Positions 34,731 through 47,800 of a stretch of DNA of 64,000 nt are shown here, piece after piece. Made by a program: the position numbers and the translations under genes. A model generated the notes under the pieces. The model did no database searches and was not told the DNA's origin. It saw only the letters and a list, made by a program, of their open reading frames with translations. The stretch's first letter is position 1; every line of letters begins with the position of its first letter. The stretch comes from Trema orientale (lineage: Eukaryota > Streptophyta > Magnoliopsida > Rosales > Cannabaceae): positions 80,774 through 144,773 of the forward strand of contig JXTC01000291.1 of assembly GCA_002914845.1 (NCBI GenBank), read 5' to 3'.

Positions 34731-35098
34731 TAGAGCTGTAAATATGGGCTGGGCCAAACGGGCCGGCCCGCGGCCCGCAAATTTGGCCCGGGATTGGCCC
34801 GGTCACGGGCCGGGCCGAGGTAGTTGGCCCGGCCCGGTTATCAATTTTTTTAAAAAAATATTATTTTTTTGTCGTTTTGTGTAATTTAATATTAAAAAAA
34901 TAATATTTTAATAAAATAGTATCGGGCCGGCCCGGCCCGGCATATAATCTTAGGGCCATAGAGCCGGGCCGGGCCTTCATTTTAGAAATCCAGGCCGGGC
35001 CGGGCAATTTCCCTTTGGCCTGAACGGGCTGGGCCGGGCAATTTCCCTTTGGCCTGAACGGGCCGGGCCGGGCCGGGCTGCCCATATTTTCACTTCTA
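34731..35098. mobile_element. GC-ended non-autonomous hAT element
   Basis: 368 bp from TAGAGCTGTAAATATGGGC to GCCCATATTTTCACTTCTA. It is flanked by perfect 8-bp duplications ATTGGTTA (34723-34730 and 35099-35106). Subterminal GGGCCGGGCC-type runs are dense. A 37-40 bp segment (CCGGGCAATTTCCCTTTGGC) is tandemly duplicated near 35000-35060. Confidence 0.88.
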
Positions 35099-35106
35099 AT
35101 TGGTTA

Positions 35107-37250
35107 TAGGGCTAGGTTCTACCAGATTACAATAAGATTGGTCATATGGGATTATAAGTCAAAGTATGACTAGTTTTCACCTTCTAAGTTAGGTTTCACC
35201 ATTTTGGTCTACACTTAGGTGTATAGGATGGACCAGCAACGTGGTGAGTATGCTAAGGATGTTTTAGAGTCGGACACATGGAAAGTAAGATGTAAAATTC
35301 TCATAATACCCCTTAGAACTTAAGTTATGTCATTTCTTAGTCATTAAGTATCACTTTTGGACCAAATCTGGTCATTTTCTTCTCCTTTCTCTCCAGCCAC
35401 GACCTAAAACTCTCTCACTTCTCTCAGCTCCCCTTAACCATTTCCAAGAGTTTCCAAGTGGTAGAACTCAATTTAGAGCTCAAGAAAGCAAAATAGGTCC
35501 AAACTAGTCAAGGTAATTCTACTAGTTCTCCTTCCTAGGTTTTATTTTCTTATTTTAATTATCCACTTGATACCACTTAAATAATGATTCTTCTAGATCT
35601 TCTTAAATCCTAAGATAAATTTCAAAGCTTTGGAAATCAATTTTGTGGAAGTAGAAGGCAAGAACTTCAACAAAAGTTCAAACTAGTCAAGATGAGCTTT
35701 TTATAGAATTTAGAATTGGTAATTTATTTCTTTTGCTTTAGCTTTTAAATTAAAACTTTTATTTGATGAATAAAGGTCCTAGAAAACCTTATACATTGCT
35801 GGAAGAATAGAATTTAAGTGGAAGATTAAAGTTAGACTTAAAGCCCTAAAGTGTGCTAGTTATAGATTTAAGTATTTTCCTGTGTGGTAGATTACGTTTT
35901 GCTATTTGTAATATGATTTTCTAAATTTGGAGTGTATATTTTATGGATCATATTATTTATTTCACTCATTTGGTGGCTGGTTATGATGACCCACAAGTGT
36001 AAAATTAGTTTTAAACTTTGTCCAAATTGAAAGGAATTCAAGTATGCTTAGGTTGCTCTAAATGATCCTCTTTGAGTGTATATGTAGGAATTGGATTATT
36101 TATTGTTATTACAGGTCTTAAACCATGATTTTAATCATGTGGAGATGTCCTAAAAATAGGGGAGGTGCTGTCTAAATATTTTTAAAACCAAATGGTACCA
36201 TTTAGAAGTAAATGGACTAATTTTTATGAAAGTATGTGACATTTTGGTTTATTTTGTGATTAGGCTTCCTTATTTTGTAAAAGTTGTGATTCGTCAAACT
36301 CATTTTTTGGGAGCAAAATTCCGTAATATTAGAGAATTTAGCTTTTGATACTCCTTATTATAACAAAGACCTTCTATAGTTTGAAATCAAAAAGTATAAC
36401 TCATTTTTCCCACTAATTTGGTACGTGTTTTATATATTGTTGATACCAGATTTTTGGTATAACAAAGGGATTATAAAAATAAGCTAAATAAAAAGAGAGA
36501 AGAAGTTTTAAAGTAGTTTAGCCTTTCAAACAAAGAGAATACGTTCATTATAGTCTCTCTTATTGCTGTAGAGTTTCAATCTGCTAGTATTTGGATCTCT
36601 TTCTTTGTAAATTAGTCGTATATTTATATGTTTTAGAGACTAGGGTGTCCTTTTACAGATAAGATAACAAAATATATGAATTTAATTCATATTCAATATC
36701 CCATAAAATCAAGAAATATCCTAATTTAAATAGATCTTCCCTAATTTTTCGAAACTAAAAATAATATCACGGTTTTGGGGGTATAATCTGAATAAGAGAA
36801 TCTTGTTATGCCCATTTGCTCATATATCCCCAATGCATGAACTTCTCGATATTGACCAACTCCGAACGAGCTGAGGTTTCTACGAACAGCTCGAACTCTC
36901 CGATCATGACGAGCTTCGAATAAGCTCACTATTCTTTAAACAGACGTAAATTTTATACACAACATATATGTTACACACATATATGCTCATTCCTAAAATG
37001 TAAAATCCCTTATAATAATCATGAACTTTACATATTTAAAATTAAATTATTAACTAAATAACATATGCATATTATGTATAAAAAAACAATAATTTTTATA
37101 TAACTAAGTTGAAAATCAAATCTTAATATTAGTCCTAAAGTAGAAACCACTCAAAAAACCATAATATATTTGAAGTTCAAAGATATAGAACTTTAAAAAA
37201 ATAAATAAATAAACTTCATCATTGTTAAGCATTTAATGAAGGAAAATACT
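35107..37250. other. Unassigned, probably LTR-retrotransposon-derived
   Basis: No gene is supported. The segment 35270-36260 has features of a gypsy LTR or leader in plus orientation: a CT-rich run with CTCTCTCACTTCTCTCAGC near 35410, and CAAACTAGTCAAG at both 35494 and 35680. No coding domain, bounded ends or target duplication were found. 36300-37250 is AT-rich and blank. Confidence 0.3.
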
Positions 37251-38860
37251 ATTTATCCCGAACGTGTAACTCAATCCGAGCTACGTGAGCTTAGTGGCTG
37301 TCTTTTCTTTTAGAGTGGGTCCCATTAAAGAATTCAAATTTCACAAAAATGTGGCCATTTTCCAATAAGAAAAAGACAAGTGTCTCATAAAAAATCTCCG
37401 CCCGAGGTGCATAGCATTGCTCACTCAATTTGATAGAAATATAGTGCGTTAGCTTGACAAAATTTTATTTAGCAAAAGGTCTAAAGTTCTTCCACTTGGA
37501 CTAAGTTACAGGAACTAAAATCATCATCATCGTAGTTTTTCTGTCCTTTGATATATTTATCTAATATCAGCCTGGAAAAAATAACTACTAAATAAATAAA
37601 AATTAATTAGGTAGACAAGAATATAAGTAGCAGAATAAGAATTTCACTAAAGTTAAAAATTCCTAGTTTATTTGTTAAAATATCCAAAAGGTTACATTCT
37701 TATAAACCAGGTTAATCTTAAAAAACTCTTTAGAATACATATGGTTAACCAATCTCACAATTATATAATCACCAGTAAACATAGATTGAATAATAATTAT
37801 AAAATCTATAATCAAATTCAAGTTCATGTATGATCACTATCCATAGAAAATATATTAGTACTATGTAGTACTAATATAGGATATAGGTTTATAAACATAA
37901 TCATAAAATAGTATTTTTGGTTTAATGCTAAACAAGTTATACTAGATCTAAAATAAAAACATAAACCAAAGTCTTGATACAAAGTTCCATGTATTTACCA
38001 AGAAATCGAACTACCAAATGGAATAATCTCCTAATTCACTTGATGGTTACCAATGTCATACTGAACACCATTTAAGGAGAGAAAGGAGAGATAAGCATAA
38101 AATGCTCAGTAGAAAACATAATTACACTATTGGAAAATCATTTATTTGTAAAAATACATGTTTGGCTAGTTACTTTGAATAAACAATTTATAATACATAT
38201 GAATAATCCAAAGCAATCATGTATAGAAAAAAAATAAGTGAAAATATCATAGTGAAAAGCCATGGAACATATGACAAATCAATTCATTCTATGAGCTCTC
38301 AACCTCACATCACGACCAAAAGTAACTAGTACAAACTGTACTACATACTCTTTCTACCGAACACCTACCCAACAAGATACTGGAGGGCATTTAATGCCTA
38401 CACCTGTTGATTCGGAGTGATCAATAAAACTCCTCGCGTATTTACGGTTTCTCACTGAGGTTGAGAGTAATGCCACCTACTAAATAATGCGATATCTAAG
38501 ATAAACCTCATATGTAATTCTATAGTATGTGTAATATGTAACAAGGTACAAATAACTATATAGTGAATAAACATCCTAGATGTACTTATTCATTGTCTCA
38601 TCCTTTGATTCCCAAATAATTGCCATTTGACCCCAAATTTTAACAAGCATTCCCACTTAATCCAAATTCATTTTAAACTCATTTTGCACCATTTTTAATT
38701 GAATGTGTGAAATTACCAAAAAAATCCTTAAGTAAAAATATACAGAAAATATTGGACTGAGAATCTGCTTCCAAATTACAATTTATTAATGGGTAGCATT
38801 TTTTTTTAAATAAAAAGAAGAAACTTTGTATTTAACAAATACTGATTTTAACATAACTAA
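37250..38860. other. Unassigned, possible antisense LTR fragment
   Basis: 38340-38480 read on the minus strand (GTAGGCATTAAATGCCCTCC) recalls the GTAGGCATTTGGTACCCC repeat in the solo LTR at 39306-41897, so an eroded relative in opposite orientation is possible. A TGCATAGCATTGCTC at 37410-37424 looks like an M2 MITE end without its partner. Confidence 0.3.
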
Positions 38861-39300
38861 TGTAGAAATACATCAGGAACTGGCGAATGTGTTGGCTACC
38901 TTACTCCTATCTTGGTAACAAAACAACAAGTGCCATAACTATCATTACTAAACAAAGAAACAATATCACAAATAATATTATCATCCGAAAAAGAATTCTT
39001 CCCTAACTCAACCTCATGCATTGCATTACCACATTCAATTTCCACTATTTGTAACTTCTAAAAAAAAAAAAATAGGGCTTAATTAATGACCTTCACTTAT
39101 TACAAATTAAATGAAAATATCTACTACTATCCAATCCCCAAATTATTATCTAGCTTCTTTAATCCAATAGACACATCCACGCTAAGTCATCGTGAATAAT
39201 CATCCTCACGCTAGTAAAACCAAAGCTGTCAAAAATAACTCTATCAATGTTCAGTTTTACAAACCTTGATCAAGAGGTTTCTATTGTTTCGACTTAGGTT
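38860..39300 (-). pseudogene. LINE RNase H domain remnant (3' part)
   Basis: Minus-strand translation gives KLNIDRVIFDSFGF then VRMIIHDD (near 39256-39190), matching the start of the RVT_3 RNase H domain of plant LINEs (V/LKLNxDGA...GxGxVIRDD). Further down, SKVANTFASS (near 38905) matches the NKVAHxLA motif. Several frameshifts and stops break it. The upstream part of the same LINE lies beyond the solo LTR, at 41903-42290. Confidence 0.6.
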
Positions 39301-39305
39301 TGTGT

Positions 39306-41897
39306 TGTAAGAACCTAGAATTTTATAAGGGCAAATTAGTCAATTTATATTTTTGAAATAAAATAATATGGGATTTAATTGAGAAAATTTTTTGAAATTG
39401 GGGGTACAAGTGTAATTTTTGGGAGGATTAAATTGAAAGATTTTAAAATCCTTGGGACCAAAGTGTAATTTTAGAAAAAATATACAATGACCATATGGCT
39501 AGGGCCACATGGCCCCCTTATTGTTTTCTCTTCTCTACCTCTATCTCCTTCCCTCGAGCTTCCCTCTACTATTTCCCCGCCATGTATAACTGACGAACCC
39601 GAATCACCGCATGACCTTCTCTGATGACTGATAGCTGCCGCTACAGGCCCCGGTCAACACGCCGCCTCCCCAGAAGCCACCCTGCTGTCGTTCACAGCCA
39701 CTCGTCAGAAAAATGCAAAAAATAGAGTTTCAGTCGCCGACGTCGATTCCGGCTATTTCAGGCCACAAGCTTGGACTTCTTGGACTCTTTTCGACATGAG
39801 AATCATCATGGTATATATATCTTAACCCTATTTTGCTCGAATTGAAAGTTGCCATTATTGAGTGATTTTAAGTTTTTTAGATTTAAACGTTACACTTTTT
39901 AATCAGACTGTTGGATCGTGAAATAATTGTCATATTTGTGATGTACTCGTGAAATGGTGAAGCATGACATATATTTACTATATTTGGTGACTGGCATGGA
40001 AAACTAGATCGGACGGTTTAGATTTTGTCTCGTTTTACGTGTCTGGGGTCAGGTTTCGTCCAAACCTGAATTGGTCAAATTATATATCTAACTTAGCTAT
40101 TTTGGATGCTAGGAATTGAGTGATGAGCTTTGATTTTCGATTTGAGGCTCCATTTGAAAAATGATAGTTCAAAGCAAGCGATCGAGGCTTCGAAAACGAC
40201 ACCTGACTTTTAGAATGAGTGCCAAATGCTACCAAACGCACTCCATAGTGTTGTATCACTGCTCTATCGATGTAGGGGATTCAATTTTCGAACTTTAGTT
40301 CCAATTTGCATAAATCTTAATTGTGTTGACATATTATAAATTTTATTACTTTAGACAAATATGTGAACTACCTAGTAAATTGAATTGATTGTGAACTATT
40401 TTGGGATGCTTGTAGATGATTTCTCATACAGATTTTAATTTTGGGATTTCTAAAAATGCAGCTATTATGTATTATTTTTCTGAGAGCAGAAATGGTAAGT
40501 ATGGTATGGTTATTCAAGTGTAGTCATTGTGATGTGTGTGCTTTAGGACCATACTTGAGGTAATTGAGGGTCATAAGAAACATAGTTGGTGGCTGGGGCT
40601 AATCGTTGGTGCATGGTCCATAAATCTATGTGAGACTCTTTAGTTGGTAGGGTGTGCACTCTAAACCATCGGTGTAAAGTCCATAGACCCACGTAGATAT
40701 CCTAGGTATATGGCCATATGTATATTTAAGTTCAGAATTTGAGTTCGGGGTTTGAACTCAGAGTTTTGACTTACACCAGTGTGTGTTTTCTAGGATGTGA
40801 TAAGGTAATGTAAGCTCAGGGAATTTGTGCTGGTTCGTATTATGAACATATTTCTTTTATAATTATTCTCATCTGGTAGGTGTAGGCATTTGGTACCCCT
40901 TCGGTTCAGCGGGTGAGATACAAGGGTGTCCCTCCAGTAATCTAGGATCAGTAGTCAGACAGAGGGCACTGTCTCTTCTTTGATCACTCCCACCCACTAG
41001 GTGTAGACATACAGTGCCCCTCCGGTCTGGCAGGCGAGACACTTAGGTATCCCTCTGGTATTTTGGGATTAGTAATTAGGCAGATGGCATTTAGTACATG
41101 TGGTACGAGTTGCCTTAATCTCGTGAGGAGGTAATGTGAGCATTTGGTGATCGATTTGGTTCAGGCTGCATACAAGTTTCTATACTTTACTTTCATGCTT
41201 CCACTTATAAACTATACAGATTTGGTTTATTTCTATGACTTCATGACTGTTCTTCAGTATAGCTACCATGTAGGGATTTTTATAAAGAAAATAGTTTCGA
41301 AATGGTAAATTGAGTTTCCTACTGGGCTTTTGAGCTCACCCCTCTATTTTCCTCCTCTTTCAAATGTTGTTTGGTCGAGATATGATTCCCTTTGGATGAA
41401 TAAGTTGTTGATTCATAGCCCTCCCTATTTCATGGTTGGTACCTAAACCTTGTTCCTTCTTGTTCCTAAGTCAACTGTTTAGACAGGTTCCATGTATTAT
41501 GTTAAGTGAGTATATGAGGATGTTTTTACTATCATTTAAGGACGTGGTGTGTAAAGGGACACTATGGTTTCTAAGGAGTACGTTTTCAAAATTATAAGTA
41601 CTTAGGATTTTGGTCAGTTTCTTATAAAACTAGTTTTAAACATACGAGTTCAGGAAATTTATGGACTTCATATTAATAAAGATAAGAGTTTTATCAATCC
41701 AAATTAATTTAACTAAAACAATTAGATTTTTTCCAACACTTTAAGAGATTTCTCTTGATATGAAAACGATAATGTTTTGAGGACTAAAATAAAAAATTTA
41801 AGTACTTATTTTATCCCAACATGTATAAATTCATTATATATCTATCTTTTTACTCAAAAGTACTAAAAGTCACGGTTTTGAATTTTCGATCGTGACA
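39306..41897 (+). mobile_element. Solo LTR, probably Ty3/gypsy, 2592 bp
   Basis: Begins TGTAAGAACC and ends GATCGTGACA. It is flanked by perfect 5-bp duplications TGTGT (39301-39305 and 41898-41902). It has no internal polyprotein, so it is best read as a solo LTR left by LTR-LTR recombination. The two LINE halves abut the target duplications on either side, which supports these limits. Superfamily assignment is inference from length and style. Confidence 0.75.
40868..41100. repeat. Two diverged repeats of about 115 bp inside the solo LTR
   Basis: GTAGGTGTAGGCATTTGGTA, then CCCCTTCGGTT, then GCGGGTGAGATAC (near 40876) recurs as CTAGGTGTAGACATACAGTG, then CCCCTCCGGTC, then CAGGCGAGACAC (near 40998). 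Each is followed by GTGTCCCTCCAGTA or GTATCCCTCTGGTA. Confidence 0.75.
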
Positions 41898-41902
41898 TGT
41901 GT

Positions 41903-42290
41903 ATTAGGGATGGATGCTCTATAAGTCTTTTGGCATGCTAAAACTCAAAGAAGAAGAAGAAGAAGAGCCCTATATTTGTAGTTACAACCTCGGGAGACTT
42001 GCAAGAATTTCCAAAATTAGCAATTTTTTCTTTCTCCCCAATAAACTCTGCAAACCATGCAATTATAGCTTCAAACTCTTCCTTTCTAAGATCCTTGTAC
42101 AGATCTAGAAGAATATATACCATCCATTCTGTGTCTGGACCACTTTTTAATGCTCTCTCACCGTGGACTCCTTTCCCAAACCCTCCTCACCACATAACAG
42201 GTAATAAAAGCATGTATAATATCTTCGCAAATGGGCAGCTCTTTATTGCTTATAGTCAATGGATATTAATTAAGCTGATCTAGTGGCCTC
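41903..42290 (-). pseudogene. LINE ORF2 remnant (5' part, before RNase H)
   Basis: The minus-strand frame around 42123-41950 reads VYILLDLYKDLRKEEFEAII then AWFAEFIGEKEKIANFG. This resembles the linker between reverse transcriptase and RNase H in plant LINEs (LSKEELELF...WxIWxxRN). It lies on the same strand and in the correct order relative to the RNase H remnant at 38860-39300, with the solo LTR between them. Confidence 0.5.
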
Positions 42291-42384
42291 AGGTTATGCA
42301 TGTTTATAACCATGTCCCACTTCTAATATTGAGGTTTCAGTTTCAAATACCCTAAATCAAAACAAAAAAATTAAGCTTATCACC

Positions 42385-42870
42385 AATTTGTTTAAGCGAA
42401 ATACCAAAATTTGTACCGTTTTAGCGGAATACTAATTTAACCCATGTGTCTTAAGGAATACAAAATGTATCCATTTAGTTTGCCAAATCATATCAAAATT
42501 ATCCCCTAGGTGATCTGATTTAATCAAAATTATATTGTAAGAAAACATTAATTCCCTTAATCAAAATTAATCAAAGAATCAAATTACCTCCTAATCTTTA
42601 ACCAAACACTCAAAAAAAAAAAATTAAGTTTCTGTATAATGTCTCAAAAATAAATTTTAAGTATTTGGCTTTCAAGTTATTTGCTTGTAGATTTAAAGAA
42701 TAATTTGACTAATGGCATTTTCACCATTTTCATATAAAAGTTGACGAAAGTCATCAATAGAAATTTATCAAAAGAGATAATTTTACCTAATTTGACTATC
42801 TAAGAGGATACATTCTGTACTCCTAAAAACATAGAGTCAAAACTGATGTTTCCTTGAAACTCATTGATTG
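42385..42870. mobile_element. Long-TIR MITE
   Basis: TTAAGGAATACAAAATGTAT followed by CC (near 42452) is inverted as GGATACATTCTGTACTCCTA (near 42793), and the outer arms also match (ACCCATGTG and CATAGAGT). Ends and target duplication are approximate. The interior is AT-rich and non-coding. Confidence 0.55.
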
Positions 42871-42982
42871 TTTTTATGTTTTCCTTCTATTCTTAAAGTG
42901 ATTTTGTTTTAAACTTAGCAAAAAAATTTATTTTTAAAGTACCACTGATTTTAGTTTGGTTTATTTTGTTCCTACAGTTGCC

Positions 42983-43476
42983 TAGGGGTGTTCATAGTGC
43001 GGTTTAGCTTATTTTATCTCTTATTTAGTTTGCCAAATTGAACATGTAATTTGTACCTAAATCTCAAACAGCACAATTTGAAATAACTGGAAGAAATCAA
43101 ACCAAATTGCATCTACAGTTGCAATGTGGTGTGTGCAATGAGGTTTCCGCAGTTAGGACAATATGAATTAGAAATGAGTATGACAAATTTGAGCAAATTA
43201 AAATTTTGTCTATTATTGCTTTTAAACTAATTTTTTTATACTGAAAAATATTTAACATCTAATTATAAAAAAAAAAATAGATTCTACAAATATAAATTTA
43301 TAAATCAAAAGCACAAGAATAAATTCTCCAAACCACATGCAAAACCTCGAGGTGCAGTTTGAGAATTTTGTAATCTATATAAAACCACATAATTCAAAAT
43401 CGCACGGACCAGTACGGCGCATGTGATGTGTTTTGGCTAACTTATACGGTGTGTCGATTTTCTTTAGACTCTACTA
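42983..43476. mobile_element. Eroded hAT-like non-autonomous element
   Basis: The left end TAGGGGTGTTCATAGTGCGG is a typical hAT terminus. The flanks CAGTTGCC (42975-42982) and CAATTGCC (43477-43484) form an 8-bp duplication with one mismatch. The right terminus is badly diverged. GTGCGGTTT/CGCACGG-type subterminal motifs are present. Confidence 0.5.
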
Positions 43477-43484
43477 CAATTGCC

Positions 43485-44381
43485 TTTAAAAAATAAATAG
43501 ATATTTATTGGTTAAGTTTTTAGAGTATAAGCAACAAATTTTCTTCCTTATCAGAAAGAATAAATATCATATAGTGTAAAGTTCTATGCTAGAAGGGTCC
43601 ATCTCAAGTCAAACGGATTTTAGACATGAAAACACGTTGTATAGATTAGTTATCATACCGACCAAAATCGTTACAAACAAACGTCGCATAATGTGAATGA
43701 TTCAGGCTTAGGCCGACTAGGCTTCAGGCTTTTACATTTAAGTCGAGTTTGCTCTTCGAAGTCCTAAAATCCGAATAAAAAAAATTAAGATATAATATAA
43801 ATAGAAAAAAATTCAAAACAACGAAAATTGAGGCAAACTTTTAAGTGATTGTGATAGAAAATAATTAAAAATTTTATGTATCTTATTGTTCCAAGTATTA
43901 TAAGTCATACTTTCAGTTAAAATATAGATAATATTTACAAAATTTTAATTCGGGCTTTTGTTTATAATTTTTAATAAAATTTGTGGGTTTCGGGGTTTTA
44001 AACTATACTTCAAGTTCGGTTTTCGAGCTCAAGCTTTGAGTTCAATGCCAAGTCCCAGCCCGCCCTTAAGAATAATTGGTTCCAATCAAAGCTTTTTTTT
44101 CTCTTTTTTTTTTTTTGGGGAGGGATGGCTTATCGGATTTTGAGCTTTTAGGCTCTTTGTACAATTATACGAACACGCATAATATAAGACATAGTGTTGG
44201 GATAGGTCAAAACAAGCATTGCTGATTTCGATAATTTGGTGTACCATTGATACTCTTTTTTCGCCTATATAGTTGATGTGAAATATTAGGAATACAGTAT
44301 ATTGGAAAAAGTATACTAATTTATCAAGTAATTCAAATTCAATTGGAAAAAACTAAACGTCTTAGTACTAAATACAAATAA
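43485..44381. other. Unassigned AT-rich sequence
   Basis: No gene is supported. 43700-44060 (GGCTTAGGCCGACTAGGCTT, later TCGGGGTTTTAAAC) looks like a hAT subterminal region, but no ends were found. Confidence 0.35.
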
Positions 44382-44792
44382 GGGATAATTACAAAAAAAA
44401 TACCCTAAAATTTGGGTGTTCTGCAATTTAAACTCTGAAGTTTGGACTCTGCAAAATAATACTCTGAGATTAAGAATTTTTGAAAATTTAAACCTTGGTT
44501 GACTTTTTAAATAATTTTAATTGATAAAATACAATAATATCCTCGAAATTAGATGAATAATATGGATTAATCTAGTTTTAATAGAGGATACTATTATTTT
44601 TTTGTTCCTAAAGTTGGTCCAAGGGTATTAATTGGTCAAAAAATCTGTCAAGGTATTAATTGGTCAAAAAATCTGTCAAGGGTATTAATTTTTAGAAATT
44701 CTTAATCTCAGGGTATTATTTTGCAGAGTCCAAACTTCAGGGTTTAAATTACAGAATACCTAAACTTTGGGGTATTTTTTTGCAGTTATCTC
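44382..44792. mobile_element. MULE-type MITE with TIRs of about 110 bp
   Basis: 411 bp. GGGATAATTAC, then CTCTGAAGTTTGGACTCTGC at the left is inverted as GCAGAGTCCAAACTTCAGGG, then GTTATCTC at the right. Perfect 9-bp duplications TACAAATAA lie at 44373-44381 and 44793-44801. A GGTCAAAAAATCTGTCAA unit is tandemly duplicated near 44634-44682. Confidence 0.88.
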
Positions 44793-44801
44793 TACAAATA
44801 A

Positions 44802-47800
44802 AGATATAATACCAAATATTAATAAAGATAGAATAGTACTAGAAATTTCACATCTTTTATTACTTTTTTAATATCACCATCGCAAATAAATTGACATTCT
44901 TCAATTAGTGAATTGAAGCTTACTTCAAATAGGTTGAATGACACTCATATTTATATAGTGACAAATCAGATGTCACATTAAATTAAATGATATTAAAAAG
45001 ATGAGATATATATGAGATATTTGTCTATCCGTAAAGATATAGTTCCATATACAAATTATTTATTAGATATCATATTTCACTTGTGATACTAACTACTATT
45101 GATGCCTTATAGATTAGTTATTCTATTCGATTTCATCAACAAGCGTGCATTAGTTAGAGTTTACTTAATTTGTTAAGTCATCTATACTATATACTATATC
45201 TAGGAACCATATTGTAAATAACGTGATATTCCAAGCCAATAATAATTAGTCCAACTACTTCGGTTTCGACAGCACATTGAATAATGTGATACGCAAAGGT
45301 GACAGATTTAAAGGGAAATAAATCCTATGTCCAATTTTTTTGTCCTGCTCTCCATGTAAATGTGTTTTGATGTTTAATTAGAGCAGTTCGAAAACATAAA
45401 TTGATTGAATCTTGTTATTATTACATTTAATAATTCTTAAGTTAATGCGTCAAAATCTAATTTGATAGAGAGAAATAATACAAAAGAGTAGTATAAAAAA
45501 TATAAATATTATTTTTCTATTCTCTACAGTTGTTGGGATACGTCTTAATTAAAAATAATAGTAAAAAAACAATATTTTCTTGAGTGATTCAATCACAAAG
45601 ACCCTTTTAGTTTAAGATATTATTTTTATCAATGAAAAAAGTACGTCAGTGCACATGTTCATTATAAGCATATATTTTAGTAGATGTTGGCATTGACCAA
45701 AAGCGAGACAAATAAATTTTGAAACCCTTGTTTTAGGTTTAATTGTAAGGCTTCAGTTTGTTGAATGTGTTGTGCTTTAATTATACTGATGTGAGCTGCT
45801 AGTTTGTTTTGTTTTCTTTGTGTTTTATGCGATATTGCTTCGTACAGGTTTATAGCGTTTAATCCGTTACATTTTGAAAAATAATTGATTATGAACATTA
45901 TCCCTAAATTAATAAACATTGTGCAAAGATGAAAGAATCTTACTGTTTAAAATATTCATTAAGTATATATAATATCTTCTCCTATCTTGTTTTCAAAAAT
46001 ATATATATTTATATATCTTCTCCTATCTTCGTTAGAGCTCCGATCTTGAGAATTAAAAAAACATTTAAAAGATTTGGTATAACTCAAGCTAGTTAAATAT
46101 TGCAATTAGTTCCTTCAAATAAAAAATATTGGTTAGAGTTTATTTGACAATATTTATATTATATTATTTATTTTTTCTTTTCAAAAGTGAAACATATGGT
46201 GAAAATTTCTCAAATAATATTTTGAGAGCATCTTGACCATTTATCGCACTTAAAAAATAAAAACCAAAAACAAAAAAAAACATATAAATGTTATCAAGCA
46301 ACTTGTGCTTTACTTTGTATGATGTACATGATCATATCAATACAAGACAAAATATTCCTATGGCAGTACTGTTTCACTTCTCTAAAGCGCATTATAATGT
46401 TACTAGTGTACGACAAAAAGATATCATTAAGTAGCCAAAATACGGGAGATCCTTGAAGAAATTCATGTCACAGCTGGCGTAATTAATATGATTACTTACG
46501 ACAGAAAGGATCCTTTGATATTTGATGATCACTAGCTAACAACCAATGGCAGATCACTGTCATGTAGAATGCATCTCATGAACAAAATAATTAGTATTAG
46601 TTAGTTAGTTAATATCGTGATAGAAGTACATTATTTGTTTGAGGTATATATGAATGGACCTTGGCATATATAATTAAGGGGTTGAACATAGGCAGTTTTA
46701 AATTTATTTTTGAGTGGACCTAGGCACGATAAACCACGTTACTTCTCGTTTTCATCAAAACTTTTTAATTTGTTTTTAAAAAAATGAATTAGTTTCAATT
46801 ATCAATTAAACAATTGAATACAATAATCCATTTGATAGAAGAACGTCACAAATAACGCATAAAATGAATAATCAATGAAGCCATTATATTCTACTAGTGA
46901 TCAGGGAAAAAACATAAAAATCAATTAGGGACATTACTAGAACTATATCTTAAATGACTTTTCACTCTTCAAATTTACCCCTCTACTACTCATCTTTTGC
47001 AAAAATCGATCAAAGATCGCATAAAGTCTTCTAAATCTGGACCACAAAAATCTCATAGCAAGAAGATAACTACGAACAAAAAAAATTCACACAAATCTAA
47101 AATTAGAGTAGACAAAACGTTTATAGATCTAAAACTACAGTAACATACGCCTTCACATAATTTATTAAAAATATAAAAGAAAAAGAAAACAAAAAACAAA
47201 AAGTCAAACCGGATAGGAGAACCCTACCGAGTGAAAATCTGTAAAAATAGAGGCCTCAAGGAGAAGGAAGAGAATTTCTTCAGAGAGAAATAAATAGCTG
47301 GAGTTTTGTATGGGCACATAGGTATTGATATGAACTTTTTGATTTGATATAAGAAAGGATATTCAAAATGTTCCCTAGAAAAATAAAACAAAAATAAGGA
47401 GCATTCATTTTTATGTACGTTAATGTGAGGATTGGTTTTTATTATACAAAAATTAATTCCGATCTTGCAATAGCATTTTTTTGGACAGTATCAATTTTGT
47501 TCCTATTTTAGAATCTATAGTGAACTTTATGGAATAAATTATCTCATTGACAAAAATAGACCTTTTAAAAAAAAGAAAAAAAAAAAAAAAAACCAAAATT
47601 TCCATCGCTTTCCTCGCCTTCTAGTAAAGATTCGACCCAATTCGAAAATAAAATCGACTATGGTCCAAAAAACCAGATCTGATGACAATAACTCACCTCC
47701 TCCAACTCCGATTGCGATTAAGATTTATAGAAAAGGTTGCTAAAGAAGTTTGAGGGACCATAATTTAGAAAGAAGAAGATTCGGACATTTTAATCAAGGT

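Noticed and set aside
39306..41897. Protein-coding gene within the 2.6-kb segment
   Set aside because: It has no long open frame, and the TG...CA termini with a 5-bp duplication explain it as a solo LTR.
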